Assembly: GCA_030141605.1 (NCBI GenBank)
Contig: JAQGDQ010000072.1
Span: 369,001 to 433,000, forward strand
From: Tubiluchus corallicola
Taxonomy: Eukaryota; Priapulida; Priapulimorpha; Priapulimorphida; Tubiluchidae
DNA length: 64,000 nt
Direction: 5' to 3'
The position numbers and the translations under genes were made by a program. The notes under the pieces are model-generated. The model saw only the letters and a list, made by a program, of their open reading frames with translations, searched no databases and had not been told where the DNA came from. Of this stretch, positions 19,701-55,889 are shown in pieces. The first letter of the stretch is position 1, and each line of letters starts with the position of its first letter.

Positions 19701-22135
19701 AATCGGGAAAAGATGCGTTTATAATATTCTAGTGCCATTTTTTCTAAGTGAGCAACATAACCAGTTTTGTTAATTTGACTATGCTGAATCCGAAAAGAAA
19801 ACTATTATTAGTTTGAAAAATTAGTAGAAAACGGTCAAAAACAAAAAAAGAATGCAAATGTCTGCCAAGTTTTAGCACAGACTGTATAAATCAAAAGAAA
19901 TTCCCAAAAAACTAATACTGAGAAGCGATTATGACATCATCCCAGGGTAGCTGGACCTAAGCAATCCATCTCTGTTACTTTTATTTCAAAAATGGCAAAT
20001 GGCTACCTCACAAAACAAAATCTTGCCAATCGTGCAATTATATTTAATTAAGATGTTTCATCTACATTTATTATAAAAACAAAAGGCAAATTATTTTTAT
20101 CAGTTCAACCTTGTTGAGTAAAAAAAACTGCTAGGTACCAAAAAGGACACAAAAATAGTAAACCAGTCCAATAATCAAAAACTAAATGGCCACTGAGTGT
20201 TTGACATGTAGCCCATGATAATGGTTACAGGTGAACAAGTTTTTCGCTATTCTGCCAGATTATATAATGTAGGAAGCCTAGTGGCCATTTTGTTTTTTTA
20301 CTTATCAAACTATTTAAGTCACTTTGTATCCATTTTGGGGTCTAGAAGCAGATTTTTAGATGAAACAAATTGGAATAAAACTGGGATTGATAAATATAGT
20401 TGCTTTTTGTTTTTATAATAAATCTTTGTGTGAAACAGTTAATATAATTGCATATCGGCATAATTTCTGTTTGTGTGGTGGCTATTTTTGAAATAAAAGT
20501 AACAGAAATGGGTTCATTAGGTGCAACTACCCTGGAATAGATGTCATAATCACCTCTTAGAGTTAATTTTCAGGACTTTCTTTGGATTTATATGCTTTGC
20601 ACAGAAACTGGACTGGTCATTTTTATTTTTGGATTTTTGGTCTTTTTTCCACTAATTTTTCAAGTTGGCAACATTTTTTTTATTCAGCATGGTCACATTG
20701 GTAAAACTGGCTACTGTTGAACCCTTTTTGGAAAAAAAATGCGTAGCTAGGGTTCCACTTTTCTGAAAATTCGTCTAGTCTGCATACAGTCTGCATACAC
20801 TTATTTTTTCTTTTGCGGCAATAAGCATGAAACTTTTAGAGTTCTTACTTTATGTATCTTTAAAGTTTTTGTAGACTAACTGTAAACAAAAACTATTATT
20901 TTTGTCTGAAGGTTAATTTTTCAAAGTTTTGACCAGCTCCTGCCCAGTTTTCTATTTACTCAAATTCGGCTACTGATAAGACACTGCAGCTAGGGTGAGC
21001 CACTAACACGCTGTTTTATTGCGCTTTAGGCCGTGACAAATTCATCTATCTGCAGTCATGCGGAGTAGCCGACATAATTGCTGGATACTGCGGTGGTACA
21101 AACTACAACATGACTCGGATATTCTTTGATACGCGCAAGGTACGGTTTTCTTTTTTGTCGGCCATTTTTACACGTTTTCTGTTTCTATAGGCTGTAGCAC
21201 AGAAACATTTCTCGAAAGCTGTGGAATCGCTGACTTGGTGACAACTTGTTATGGTGGTCGCAATCGACGATTAGGAGAGGCTTTTGTCAGGACAGGGAAG
21301 GTAACATAGTGCCACTTGTAGGTGCCTTTGAAAATTCTTTTTGACAGCCCTTTAGTACTGACAGTATAAATTGTTAGTAAATTTCTGCACCACTATATAT
21401 TTATGGTTCCATCTAGACATATTTCTGCATCAATTTACAATATTCAAAGAGCTGAAGGAAAAAAGTAGAACAAAGCAAAAATATTGCAAAATTATTTTAC
21501 ATATGTGAAACTGACAAAAAACTTGATTTCTTAAAAGCATTTTATTTGCTGTACCCGAATTATGCTGTAGCACTTTTGGTATGGTCTAGTTTGTGTCTTG
21601 TGTGAATTTTATTCTGTTTGCTGTTTCTAGAGCTTTGCTGAGTTAGAACGTGAGTTGCTAAATGGACAAAAATTGCAAGGACCTACAACTGCAGCTGAGG
21701 TGTATGAAATGCTGAAAATACAAAAGAAACATGACAAGTGGGTATTCCATATTGATTAAGTTTGATTTGATGATGAATGATCAAATTTTGCAGTTTTTGC
21801 TGTCTTACAGAGATAATATACTAAGTAGCATATTGATAACAAGCAATTTAACTGAGTAAAAGATTTCTAAAACTTCGTTCAGTATATAACATGCATGCTT
21901 TCACATTGACCTTTTCCTGTCGGTTTAGTTTTTGTTTTCAGTGAAACCCGCTGAAGGTCCTGGGTTTTAATGCTATATTAAAATGAATTTTAGTTAAACG
22001 TTACTATGAACCATGACAAAGATTTCCATTTGTTGCAGGTTTCCTTTGTTTACTGTTATACATCGAATTTGTTCTGAAGGTTTTCCACCAGAAGAAATGA
22101 TAAAGTGTTTAATGAGTCATCCAGAGCACATGTAA
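7669..22135 (+). CDS. GPD1: GPD1: cytosolic glycerol-3-phosphate dehydrogenase [NAD+], whole gene
   Basis: The enzyme interconverts dihydroxyacetone phosphate and sn-glycerol 3-phosphate using NAD(H), linking glycolysis to lipid synthesis and the glycerophosphate shuttle. Coding exons: 7669-7712, 11928-12105, 12572-12712, 13318-13456, 14409-14521, 16005-16125, then either 21030-21139 or 21191-21300, then 21631-21737 and 22039-22135. With the canonical exon (21191-21300) the product is 349 aa, the length of human GPD1. Visible landmarks are the dinucleotide fold GSGNWG (residues 11-16), SLIKG with the catalytic-site lysine, GALKN with Lys205 (human Lys204), Asp260, Thr264, GGRNRR (267-272) and the C-terminus HPEHM. 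All junctions are GT/AG and phases agree. The main oddity is the duplicated exon for residues 246-282. Introns 1 and 6 are large and filled with repeats. The gene is tail-to-tail with PECR. Confidence 0.95.
8181..9128. mobile_element. MITE-like non-autonomous DNA transposon
   Basis: The ends are imperfect inverted repeats: gggtgacgagtaacccttt near 8182-8200, followed by agccgaaagtaggaca, pairs with the reverse complement of tgtcgtacttcggctagtggg and ttactcggcgccc at 9093-9128. Inside, a motif combining a CCTACTTGGGC-like half and a GCCCATGTACGACA-like half recurs near each end and once in the middle, in both orientations (about 8250-8285, 8645-8685, 9035-9090). There is no coding capacity. 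The superfamily is not clear and I did not find a definite target duplication. Confidence 0.55.
9400..10300 (+). mobile_element. LINE 3' fragment
   Basis: Plus-strand frames at 9509-9694 and 9807-10067 encode LINE C-terminal motifs: [19 protein letters not shown], then [19 protein letters not shown] and [12 protein letters not shown]. These are typical of the region after the reverse transcriptase in CR1/jockey-type elements. It ends in an A-rich tail (aaataaaataaaaataaaa, about 10280-10298). It is 5'-truncated, as LINE copies usually are, and carries stops and frameshifts. Confidence 0.7.
11500..11600. repeat. possible pogo-type MITE remnant
   Basis: The stretch cgcttaacagatccccgag, followed by gaacgtttgccatgtgttttcacttaacgcc, resembles the terminal region of the better preserved pogo-type element at 18080-18797. 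No second end is visible, so this is tentative. Confidence 0.3.
11928..12105 (+). CDS. GPD1: GPD1 coding exon 2
   Basis: It completes the Trp codon and encodes GSAIAKIIG through LPDNV (59 codons), including the conserved EIINT.HENVKYL segment. The acceptor is gttccag and the donor gtg|gtaag. It forms most of the N-terminal Rossmann half that binds NAD. Confidence 0.95.
12572..12712 (+). CDS. GPD1: GPD1 coding exon 3
   Basis: 47 codons from VAVPD to SLIK. It contains [12 protein letters not shown], and its last Lys corresponds to human Lys120, which contacts the substrate. Acceptor gcatgtag, donor aag|gtactt. Confidence 0.95.
13318..13456 (+). CDS. GPD1: GPD1 coding exon 4
   Basis: Encodes GVDINEAGL through [22 protein letters not shown], a strongly conserved core of the family (human reads [22 protein letters not shown] at this place). 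Acceptor tttgcag, donor ATAG|GTAAGC. The intron after it happens to stay open for a while, so a naive reading frame runs on to about 13644. Confidence 0.95.
14409..14521 (+). CDS. GPD1: GPD1 coding exon 5
   Basis: Starts in phase 1 and encodes [13 protein letters not shown] through VELCGALK. The final Lys205 is the catalytic lysine (human Lys204). Acceptor ctttttag, donor aag|gtaggc. Confidence 0.95.
14522..16004 (+). other. GPD1 intron 5, with a degenerate repeat
   Basis: The middle (about 15000-15880) looks repeat-derived. Its minus-strand reading near 15219-15422 ends [14 protein letters not shown], and its plus strand carries a 'gattccacaatagagg' phrase similar in style to the LINE 3' regions elsewhere in the window. 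The resemblance is weak and I do not assign a family. Confidence 0.35.
16005..16125 (+). CDS. GPD1: GPD1 coding exon 6
   Basis: Encodes [20 protein letters not shown] through ELFYP and ends one base into a Gly codon. It contains the Asn following the catalytic Lys (human Asn205). Its phase-1 end is what both versions of exon 7 must match, and both do, each beginning GC to complete GGC. Acceptor aacttag, donor ctg|gtaag. Confidence 0.95.
16950..17040 (+). repeat. tRNA-derived SINE remnant
   Basis: The phrase cagtggccgagtaatctaaa, followed by gcatctgccttgcatgcaaaa and gtgcctggttt, has the order of a tRNA A box, anticodon stem and degenerate B box, with a TGCATGCA anticodon loop area. It lacks a complete T arm and acceptor stem, so it is a tRNA-like SINE head and not a tRNA gene. 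Confidence 0.45.
18080..18797. mobile_element. pogo/Tigger-type MITE
   Basis: The left end reads CAGTAAGCCCTCGCTTAACG and the right end is its inverse (CGTTAAACGAGGGCTTACTA) with few differences. It is flanked by TA on both sides (18078-18079 and 18798-18799), the Tc1/mariner-superfamily target. The 718 bp between have no open frame. The CAGTAAG-type terminus is characteristic of pogo/Tigger elements. Confidence 0.8.
19684..20787. repeat. long inverted repeat (foldback), ~510-bp arms
   Basis: The left arm (about 19684-20194) reappears as its reverse complement in the right arm (about 20280-20787), with only about 85 bp between. Matching blocks include tttgaaataaaagtaacaga, gatgtcataatc, cactaatttttcaa, ttttgtttttataataaat and agtggccattt, all in mirrored order. 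The arms have diverged moderately with small indels. The transcript of this intron could form a very long hairpin. It may be a foldback-type element or an inverted duplication; no coding sequence is present. Confidence 0.75.
21030..21139 (+). CDS. GPD1: GPD1 alternative exon 7A (variant substrate loop)
   Basis: A 110-nt exon with the same length, phase and position as canonical exon 7B just downstream. It completes the Gly codon and encodes [17 protein letters not shown], then [10 protein letters not shown] and IFFDTRK. About 13 of 37 residues match 7B, including SCG, Asp260, GG and Asn270. Thr264 is Gly, Arg269 is Thr and Arg271 is Tyr. Acceptor gcgctttag and donor aag|gtacgg are good, and there is no stop. 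The 51-nt intron between 7A and 7B and the frame rule (110 is not a multiple of 3) point to mutually exclusive use. The alternative is a decaying exon copy, but intact splice sites, frame and core residues argue against that. Confidence 0.8.
21191..21300 (+). CDS. GPD1: GPD1 canonical exon 7B
   Basis: 110 nt encoding [20 protein letters not shown], then [17 protein letters not shown]. It has all expected substrate-binding residues: Asp260, Thr264, Arg269, Asn270 and Arg271 (numbering equals human here). Acceptor tttctatag, donor aag|gtaac. This exon gives the standard enzyme. Confidence 0.95.
21631..21737 (+). CDS. GPD1: GPD1 coding exon 8
   Basis: Encodes [20 protein letters not shown] through KKHDK, the helical C-terminal region with the conserved [10 protein letters not shown] motif. 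Acceptor gtttctag, donor gacaa|gtgggt. It accepts splicing from either 7A or 7B in phase 0. Confidence 0.95.
22039..22135 (+). CDS. GPD1: GPD1 coding exon 9, with stop
   Basis: Encodes [14 protein letters not shown], then [16 protein letters not shown] and TAA. The HPEHM terminus is the same as in vertebrate GPD1. Acceptor gttgcag. Confidence 0.95.
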
Positions 22136-25100
22136 CTATAGCAACAATACTCTTAGTCAACTCCGGGTATACCCAACCAATTGTGCTGTAATTTAAATGC
22201 TTGTAAATTATTGTTATGTGTTCAATATTTATAAGGAGTTGTTTGATTAGTAAATCTATATATATATATGTTTTTCTTGAGAACTTTGCTTTTTTAATTT
22301 GAGCTAATTTGGATTGTTTTTTCTCAGTACAGTTTGTGCTTAAGTATGCTTACCTGGAAAATCATAAACACATTCTATGATACATTCGTTATAGGCATTC
22401 TTGCTTCTAAAAACAATTTGAGAAATATGTTTTAGGGTTCCTCCGCTGTTTTGATACTGTGTAATATTTGTCCATATCCTTTAGAAAATTATTATTATAA
22501 AATGATTTACAGTTAGTAACAACAATATACACGTGCCCTACAATCTTTTAAAAAAATAATACATTTTCTCTGCAATGTACAGCATGAATTCCTGTCGGCT
22601 TTATAGCTTTGTGGATCATAATAAGTTAATGTGAACTGTGTGGAAAATGTATTATTGGTTGGTTAGGTCTTGTGTTACTCAATTTTTAGTCTTTGTTTTA
22701 TGTTTACTAACCTAGCTCTGTTGCTGCTATGTTATTTTTGTTTAGATAACTAACATCAATGAAATAATGTGAAACATAAGAATAGTATTTGCATCTTACC
22801 AAGCTTTGCAAAAAATGTTTCCTTTTTTTCTGAGCACAAAATTTTACAAAAGTTGTCATAGTTATGGCCCATTTCACATGGTCATCAATATTTAAAGTTA
22901 ATTTATCAAAGATTTTCGAACGAGTTTTTGGTTTTTTATCAATATGTCATGTACTTTTTAAAACAAGTATCAATTTAAAAAAAATTCAAACTACTCAGTT
23001 ATTGTCCTATTAGTCATTATTAATTTCATTGTTACAAATAATGGAAGAATGTAGGTGTACAGGTGAATTGTGCAGCATGACAATGCATCACTCTCTCCAT
23101 CTTGAATATTCACTATAGTACTTGAACTATGAATAAATTTAGTATTCTTTCGAGGTGCTACATTTTCTCATTGTAGTAAGTAGTCTAAGTTGAATTTCCT
23201 TTGTTCTGTATTCCAACGTTAGCAGTGGAATACAGAACAAAAAAGAGAATAGAAAACAATCGGTGAAACTGGAAAGCTAATGAGATTTTGCAAATGTTAA
23301 GCTGACCATTTGTCGTTCTTAAAAGAGGTATCATGGTAAGAAAATTTGATGGAGGCAATGCATAAACAATTAAAAGCTCGTTTAAAAATCTTGGAATTAT
23401 TCACATTCCGGGTGAAACTACAATTCCAAATTTTGGTAATTGAGTGACAAAGAAGCAAATTCACTCTGATGTGAACAGCTGTGCATCATAATCATAAACT
23501 GATGTCTTCTGTTTTTCTGTAAGGTTTTGCAAGCATTTGAAGACTGATTGTACATGTTGTCAACATGAGGCTGACAAAGAATAATGTTTAAATGCTATCC
23601 TTAATTTGTATTTACTGGTGTGTGTAGATGGTATGTTTTTATAGCATATTATTTGTGTTGCTATTTTTTCATAATTTGTTTAAGAATTTAGCTACAGTAT
23701 GTACATAATGTATGTGAACAAAACAGATTTTGTTCTGAATTTATCTATGAAATAGTTGCTGTCTAAATGCATTTTCTTCAAAAGTTGCTCAAATTCAAGC
23801 CAGATAGAAGTTATATTGCAGTGGAAAAACTATAATTAATATGCAAGTAGACTATTGGGATAATCCGTCTTTTCACATGCAAAATTACGCAGCAATTGCA
23901 GCTGTTGAACAGCAGGTAATACTGCAAAAGTTACATTTTGTGACTGTGTTTTGACGACATTTGTCTGTGTGCAGGCATTAATCATAGTTGTGTATTTTAT
24001 TTTGTTTTACATGTAGTTTTAGTGAATGCTATGTAGCTGTATGTAGATTTGTGGCTCATCTCTTTAGATTTTATATTTCTCATTTTAGAAATGCAATTAC
24101 AAATCGTAAGAATGTGGTACTAGCTTTAATAAGCAAATTTTCTCCTCTGCAACAAATTCATTGACTATTTTTCCTATATTTGGCTTTTAATTTTTGTAAA
24201 TAATTTACCACGTGTTTGAATCATCGTGGGTACACTGCACCACACAGCCGTATCCTGGGCATTTCAAGTGAAATTTATGGTGCTGCAACTATTGCCAATA
24301 ATCTTTTTTACAGCAATGAACAACTTTTATTCTAAGACTGCCAGTTCTATTCAAAATTATATAATGAACTAAGCATTTCTCAAGGATATAGTAGCTCCAT
24401 TTATTGATTTTGCTTCTAATCTTGCTTGCCATTTATGGCTAACATGAACTCGTTTTGGTCTAGGTTAAAATTTGTTCCTAGTTCATAAAATGTGATGAAT
24501 TGCATATTTTAACAGGAGTGCGTTTTATCCTGCTGTGTTCAGTTAGCTGGCATGGGTATGTTAAGAAGCAAATTTACGACCTTGACAAGTTCTTCTGGGA
24601 GAAAGATTAGTCGTAGCAGTGCTGTCAACCGTCACCATAAGTATTTACTTTGTATGGTTTGTAGTCAGGTCAAATTGTTGTTGATGTTAATATAAAATAA
24701 AAAAAATCAGTATTCTTTTGGTTAATACTGTATTAATGGCAATGTTCAACTTTGCAGCAGTGTAATTTGCAAGTGATTATGAATTTTCATGTCGTTTCAA
24801 AGCAAAAAGAATCTGCCGAGGCACTCAGTAAAGTGCAAGTCTATGTTTGTCAAGGTCTGCGGACTGCAGAACGTGGTTTACTGAACTACATAGCAGCCTA
24901 GGTTACTAATCACCAGTTCTAACATCATATGCTTTATGCAACGCACACTTCCTTTTTGCAATTTCTCTACAGTGCTTTATTGTGATGTCACAGAATTTTC
25001 CCATATAGGCTTATAGTTAATCAACAAAAATTGATTTCCTTTCTCCATTCTTGACAATTTGTTGAGAAAATTGAAATTTTTCCTCATCACATGCTGTATC

Positions 25101-25676
25101 TCTTCACAAAGTTTCCTGAAAATCAGTGAAGTAGATTTGCGTAATTTTGTTAACTACCTAACAAATGAGTGGTGATGAAAACATAACCTCCTCCTTGGCA
25201 GAGATGAACATTGTGAACCCAGTCTCATAATAATCCAGATTTGAAGGCTGTGTATTATGTCTTAAAGTATGTTCACACATAGTTGGTTATCAGAAAAATG
25301 TGACAATTATTATTGTGATGCAGCACTATTTTCTGTAGGCATCCATATTGCAGTTCCATCTTTAACTTCAATTATCTGATCATAAAGTTCACAAACCAGA
25401 CAACCAAATAAAACAACTAATAATATAAATCAAAAAAATATTTTTTCATTTGAAAATAAATGTATGTACAATCAACAACAACAATAAAAGTTAACAAGCA
25501 GATGTCTTACCTTGCACCTGGATTACTAATAACTAGTTCACGCCATTGCTAAGTTACAGTAAACTAGGCGATTTTGCCAAGACCCAATTAGTATCGCAAA
25601 AGTGGCAATTACATGGCAGATCATCACAGTGATTTTGTTTATAACATTTCTAAACCTTCCCACTATAAATTTGAGT
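22136..25676. other. GPD1/PECR tail-to-tail spacer with both 3' UTRs
   Basis: The two genes converge here, so this interval should carry both 3' UTRs. Possible poly(A) signals include AATAAA near 23131 and 24690 for GPD1, and on the other strand TTTATT near 24976 for PECR. None can be confirmed from sequence. A short perfect hairpin lies at 23200-23241. I see no further gene. Confidence 0.45.
23200..23241. repeat. perfect 16-bp stem, 10-nt loop hairpin
   Basis: TTTGTTCTGTATTCCA at 23200-23215 is followed after 10 nt by its exact reverse complement at 23226-23241. It may lie in the GPD1 3' UTR. The stem is too short for a typical animal pre-miRNA, so I leave its role open. Confidence 0.7.
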
Positions 25677-52099
<26,423 letters not shown>

Positions 52100-52760
52100 G
52101 CCTATCTGTAAAGAGATGCCAGTCACGCTTCGAATAATTGATGTAATTTCTCACGTGAGCTATTCCCATGCTTCATATTTAAGAAGAAAATTGCACACCC
52201 ATAATTTGTAAGCTACTTACCACAACAGTGAACATGTAACAAGACTGGTTGTGTAACAAAATAGTTACAAAACAGTGAACAAATAATTATAATATTATTC
52301 ATAGCGATAATGACTTAGATAGAAAGGAATTTTTTACCCATGCTCCTAAAACTTCTAGGGGTCATTGCCACAGACATATAAAGAGGTAGTATGACATCAG
52401 ATGTCTTGAGGTGATTGTGTTTGATACGAGTCCGACAAGCTGACTGCTGTTCTTCATTTTGCTAACAATATGGCTGAAGAAGGTGAGACTGGCATCAGTG
52501 ATCTGTTGTAAGTCTACTTCTGCGTCAACTGCTAGTAAATTAGTGTTGTTGAATTAATTACTGATGATGATTGTTGCACATGAATGACTTTACACTTGCA
52601 GTTGGAAGTGTTAAATTCCATTTGCCAAGTTTTTAACTCCCACTGATATATGGTACGCGTAAGTCCCATTAAATTTGTTCTACTTGTTGTATGGAGCTCG
52701 TAGTATTGGCAAGTTACACATCATAAGCGAATTTCAAGAGCCTAAAGTTGGTCTCAATTA
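52100..52760 (-). mobile_element. LINE fragment (CR1-like), minus strand
   Basis: The minus-strand translation around 52640-52400 reads WQMEFNTSNCKCKVIHV, then a degraded stretch and SPSSAILLAK. WQ..FN..KCKVMH is the well-known segment after the reverse-transcriptase active site in CR1-type LINEs. Several stops are present. Confidence 0.5.
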
Positions 52761-52968
52761 AATATGACTAGAAGATGTATTGTTGAAGCATTAATTCTGG
52801 ACTACTAGAACAAGTGTGTATGCCAGGATCACTGCATGCCTGGTAAAATGTGTCTTCAAGTGTTTTGGAGTACATAAAAGTACAAACTATCAAGTACCAA
52901 GTAAATAAAAACCAAAAGGAAAAAGTGGAAGCACCAGTCACAACTGTTTTGTTGTTTGTACGTTTGCC

Positions 52969-53196
52969 TATGTTTTACCTGTCATGCATGAAGCAAAAGC
53001 TGTCGTGTGTGAGATGGCTTGCCTCAAAAGAACTGCAGCATCTAATTTTTGCCGTGTGCAACTAGCACTTAACCCTTTCACGTATGTTTTACCTGTCATG
53101 CATGAGGCAAAAGCTGTCGTGTGTGAGATGGCTTGGCTCAAAAGAACTGCAGCATCTAATTTTTGCCGTGTGCAACTAGCACTTAACCCTTTCACT
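52969..53196. repeat. 114-bp direct tandem duplication
   Basis: The unit starting tatgttttacctgtcatgca occurs twice, offset by 114 bp (multiple of 3), with only a few differences. Frames run through both copies on both strands for this reason; no known protein is recognised. Confidence 0.9.
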
Positions 53197-53990
53197 ATGG
53201 GAAGGCGTTAGACTGCTGCCCAAGCTCAGCACTAAGCACGGTCACCCGGGTGTGTTTATTTCACTGCTATGGCCACGCAAAACACGTTTAACAGCCGTGG
53301 GATTGGTGTTACTTCTCAACAAGTAATGCTAACCAGCCAATCAGCATCTGAAGCCAGATGCATTCTACAATACTGTGCTGCATGGTATGTTCTCATGCAA
53401 AATCACTAGCACTAGTAGATCGTTGATGAAATGTATATTTAGTTAATTGTTCTGCATTCTTATAAAATTATTGCATATTATGGATTAGTTTGGGCGCTTC
53501 ATATGCGATGGGTATGATGTACAGACTACAAGCATAGCAAAATACAGATTTTGGCACATTATCCTAAATATTACAAGTGACACTCTCAAAATAATTTCAT
53601 CTAGCGGTGTGATTTAAAATTATTCTTGCCTTATCCCTAAATATTCAGTCCTCAAATAAGGCTTTGATTAAGTCTGGATATGAAACATGTACATACCGCA
53701 TGGATTACGGAACGCGAACTTGCAAAACGAGCAAACTTATGATTGCAATACAGATAAGGGGGCACAAGGGCAGCCACTTTGTCCATAGTTATAGCAGATA
53801 GTCGGGCATCCACTGAATGATTATTAGGGGAGAGGCATGTAGGTGAGCATTCTTTACCAGAAAGCGAATTCGAATCGAATCAAAATTCGTGACTTTCCTG
53901 GTTACAATTATTGCTGAACATACGGTGATTACTGATTACACGGCACCATCTCCAATCAGGAACTGGAAGGTACTTTTCTATAGGTGCGAG
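53197..53990. other. no certain feature; possible transposon edge
   Basis: The stretch ttaaccctttcactatggga at about 53184-53203 could be a piggyBac-type end (TTAA followed by CCCTTT), but no matching opposite end was found. The rest is unassigned. Confidence 0.25.
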
Positions 53991-54975
53991 GCACAATGCA
54001 CTATCACTTCTGCCAGATAATCATTAAAAGAGGAAATCAGACATTTAGTAGTAATACCTGCATGCTATTTATTTGTAATGATCATGTAAGAGTTTGTTCA
54101 TTATTCATAATTTACATAAACCGCAATATATGGCACTGCAAGATATATATTGCATCCAAAGGCCTAAAATTGGTTCAAAGTATCTTTCAAAGTAGTACAA
54201 TTAAGTTGATTAATGTATTTACAATTTTTTTGTTAGGATTGTGTATGTTGTTTGATTTTTTTACATATCGTAAACTGATAATTATAACTGCATGATGGAA
54301 TGTTTTCTATATTTTTGCTTTATATAGTAATATATATCTGATGATATAATTATATTAATTAAATATATTTTTTTATTTAGTTACTGACTGTTTCCACAGT
54401 TTGGGATATTGATTATGCATGACCTTTTTACGATCATTTGAGCATGAAATTAAATTGCATGTTATTTTATTTTCTCTAAGTTTATTGAATCATTAATTAA
54501 TATTGATCTGTAGCAGGATTTGCTTGATATCATAAACAGAACTTATATTTTCTTCTTTTTTCCTACCCTACTTGAAATGAATTATTCATATTTACGTCAA
54601 AATTATGTAACAATTTTGTTATTTTCTGGTAATTATATTTTCGTTTCCTAGTTAAAATTTAAAAATTTTATGTATAGAAAGACACAGGCATATGAAGTAC
54701 ATAGTTTAATGAAATAATTTCTTTCTTTTCAATATTACTACAGTACATATAGTTACAGTTTGTGTGTGTGTGCACGTGCGCGCGTGTGTGTATACTTCAG
54801 TTTATATAAAACTAATATGTATTTACAGCACTGCATAATACTAATTTAATACTCAGTTTGGGGTGGCTGATTCGATAATTAATATTACTTGCCACCCCTT
54901 CCCATTTGTTCGTTTTTTTAACTTATACCTGTTTTTCTACATATTCTTATTGGGATGAAAAATAAATGATTTGAT
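53991..54975 (+). repeat. possible LINE 3' remnant
   Basis: Ends with atgaaaaataaatgatttga, the sort of A-rich tail that closes other LINE copies here, and is preceded by a 3'UTR-like 'ttgccaccccttcccat' stretch. No coding motif remains. A small alternating GT/GC tract lies at about 54763-54792. Confidence 0.3.
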
Positions 54976-55199
54976 TTGCAATGTTATAGTTGATTTAGCG
55001 CCAGAGTTTGAGTGCATGTTCATTGTTGTTCTTGTTTTGGATATTCAATTCAGTTCAATCGATTTTATTTCTTCAACATTCGATTCACGTTATAATATTA
55101 TAGATGTAGAATATTTCAATTACAATTGAGTAGGAGCAGCGAACGACCAATGGGCATTAACTCAGCTGCTTCTTTTTTAACAACAGAATTTTTTGATAG

Positions 55200-55445
55200 A
55201 CGCAAATGAAAAAGCAAATAAAAAATGTCAAAGTGTAAATATCTTATATCTAACAATCCAAAGGTAAAACAAAAGGCAAACGAAAATCATAAATCAGTTC
55301 AAAGCAAAGCAAAACAAAAAGCAAGCGAAAAATCAGCTCAAAGCAAATGCGAAACAAAAGGCAAACAAAAAATAAAAATATCAGCTCACAACAAGGCAAA
55401 CAAGAAAACGGCTTATATCAAAACTACATGTATAAACATAAATGG
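55200..55445. repeat. A-rich degenerate tandem repeat
   Basis: Irregular copies of 'caaaacaaaaagcaaacgaa' and 'aaatcagctcaaagcaaa' produce a lysine- and serine-rich frame (55225-55449). I regard it as low-complexity, not a gene. Confidence 0.55.
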
Positions 55446-55889
55446 CTAACAAAAAATTAACATGAATATGACACAGGGTTCTAGCAAAAACAATAAAACA
55501 AAGCAATCATGTGACATGCTTATACACTAATTCACAATAATTTTGTTGAGTTAATTTTATTACACAACCTTCCACGTATTCCAAAAACAGAAAGCTCATT
55601 TACTTCGCTTCACATCTTTAACTTTTTAAAGAACGCGTTCATATTCTGCATAATAAAAAGAAAACTCATGGTAAAAAATTAACAAGCAATTAATATTATT
55701 CCAATTTTAACGTAGCAATCAAGGGCAAATTTCCTAATTTTCTGTAAATTCAATATTTAGCTATTAAGTTATTTCTTTAAACAATTATCCTCTGGACTAT
55801 TTTGTAAATGTCACATTATGAGTACTTTTCGATTAAATAGTTTTTGTACAATTTAATTATTTGCAATAAAGATCTACAAGAAGTTATTG

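Larger units (their letters stand above)
16126..21029 (+). other. GPD1 intron 6
   Basis: A 4.9 kb intron just before the duplicated exons. It contains a tRNA-like SINE remnant (about 16950-17040), a pogo-type MITE (18080-18797) and a long inverted repeat (19684-20787). The reading frames at 16368-16583, 17729-17929, 19148-19384 and 20215-20418 have no recognisable domain. Confidence 0.6.

Noticed and set aside
55225-55449. Lys/Ser-rich 74-aa protein
   Set aside because: Comes from A-rich degenerate repeats with no domain.
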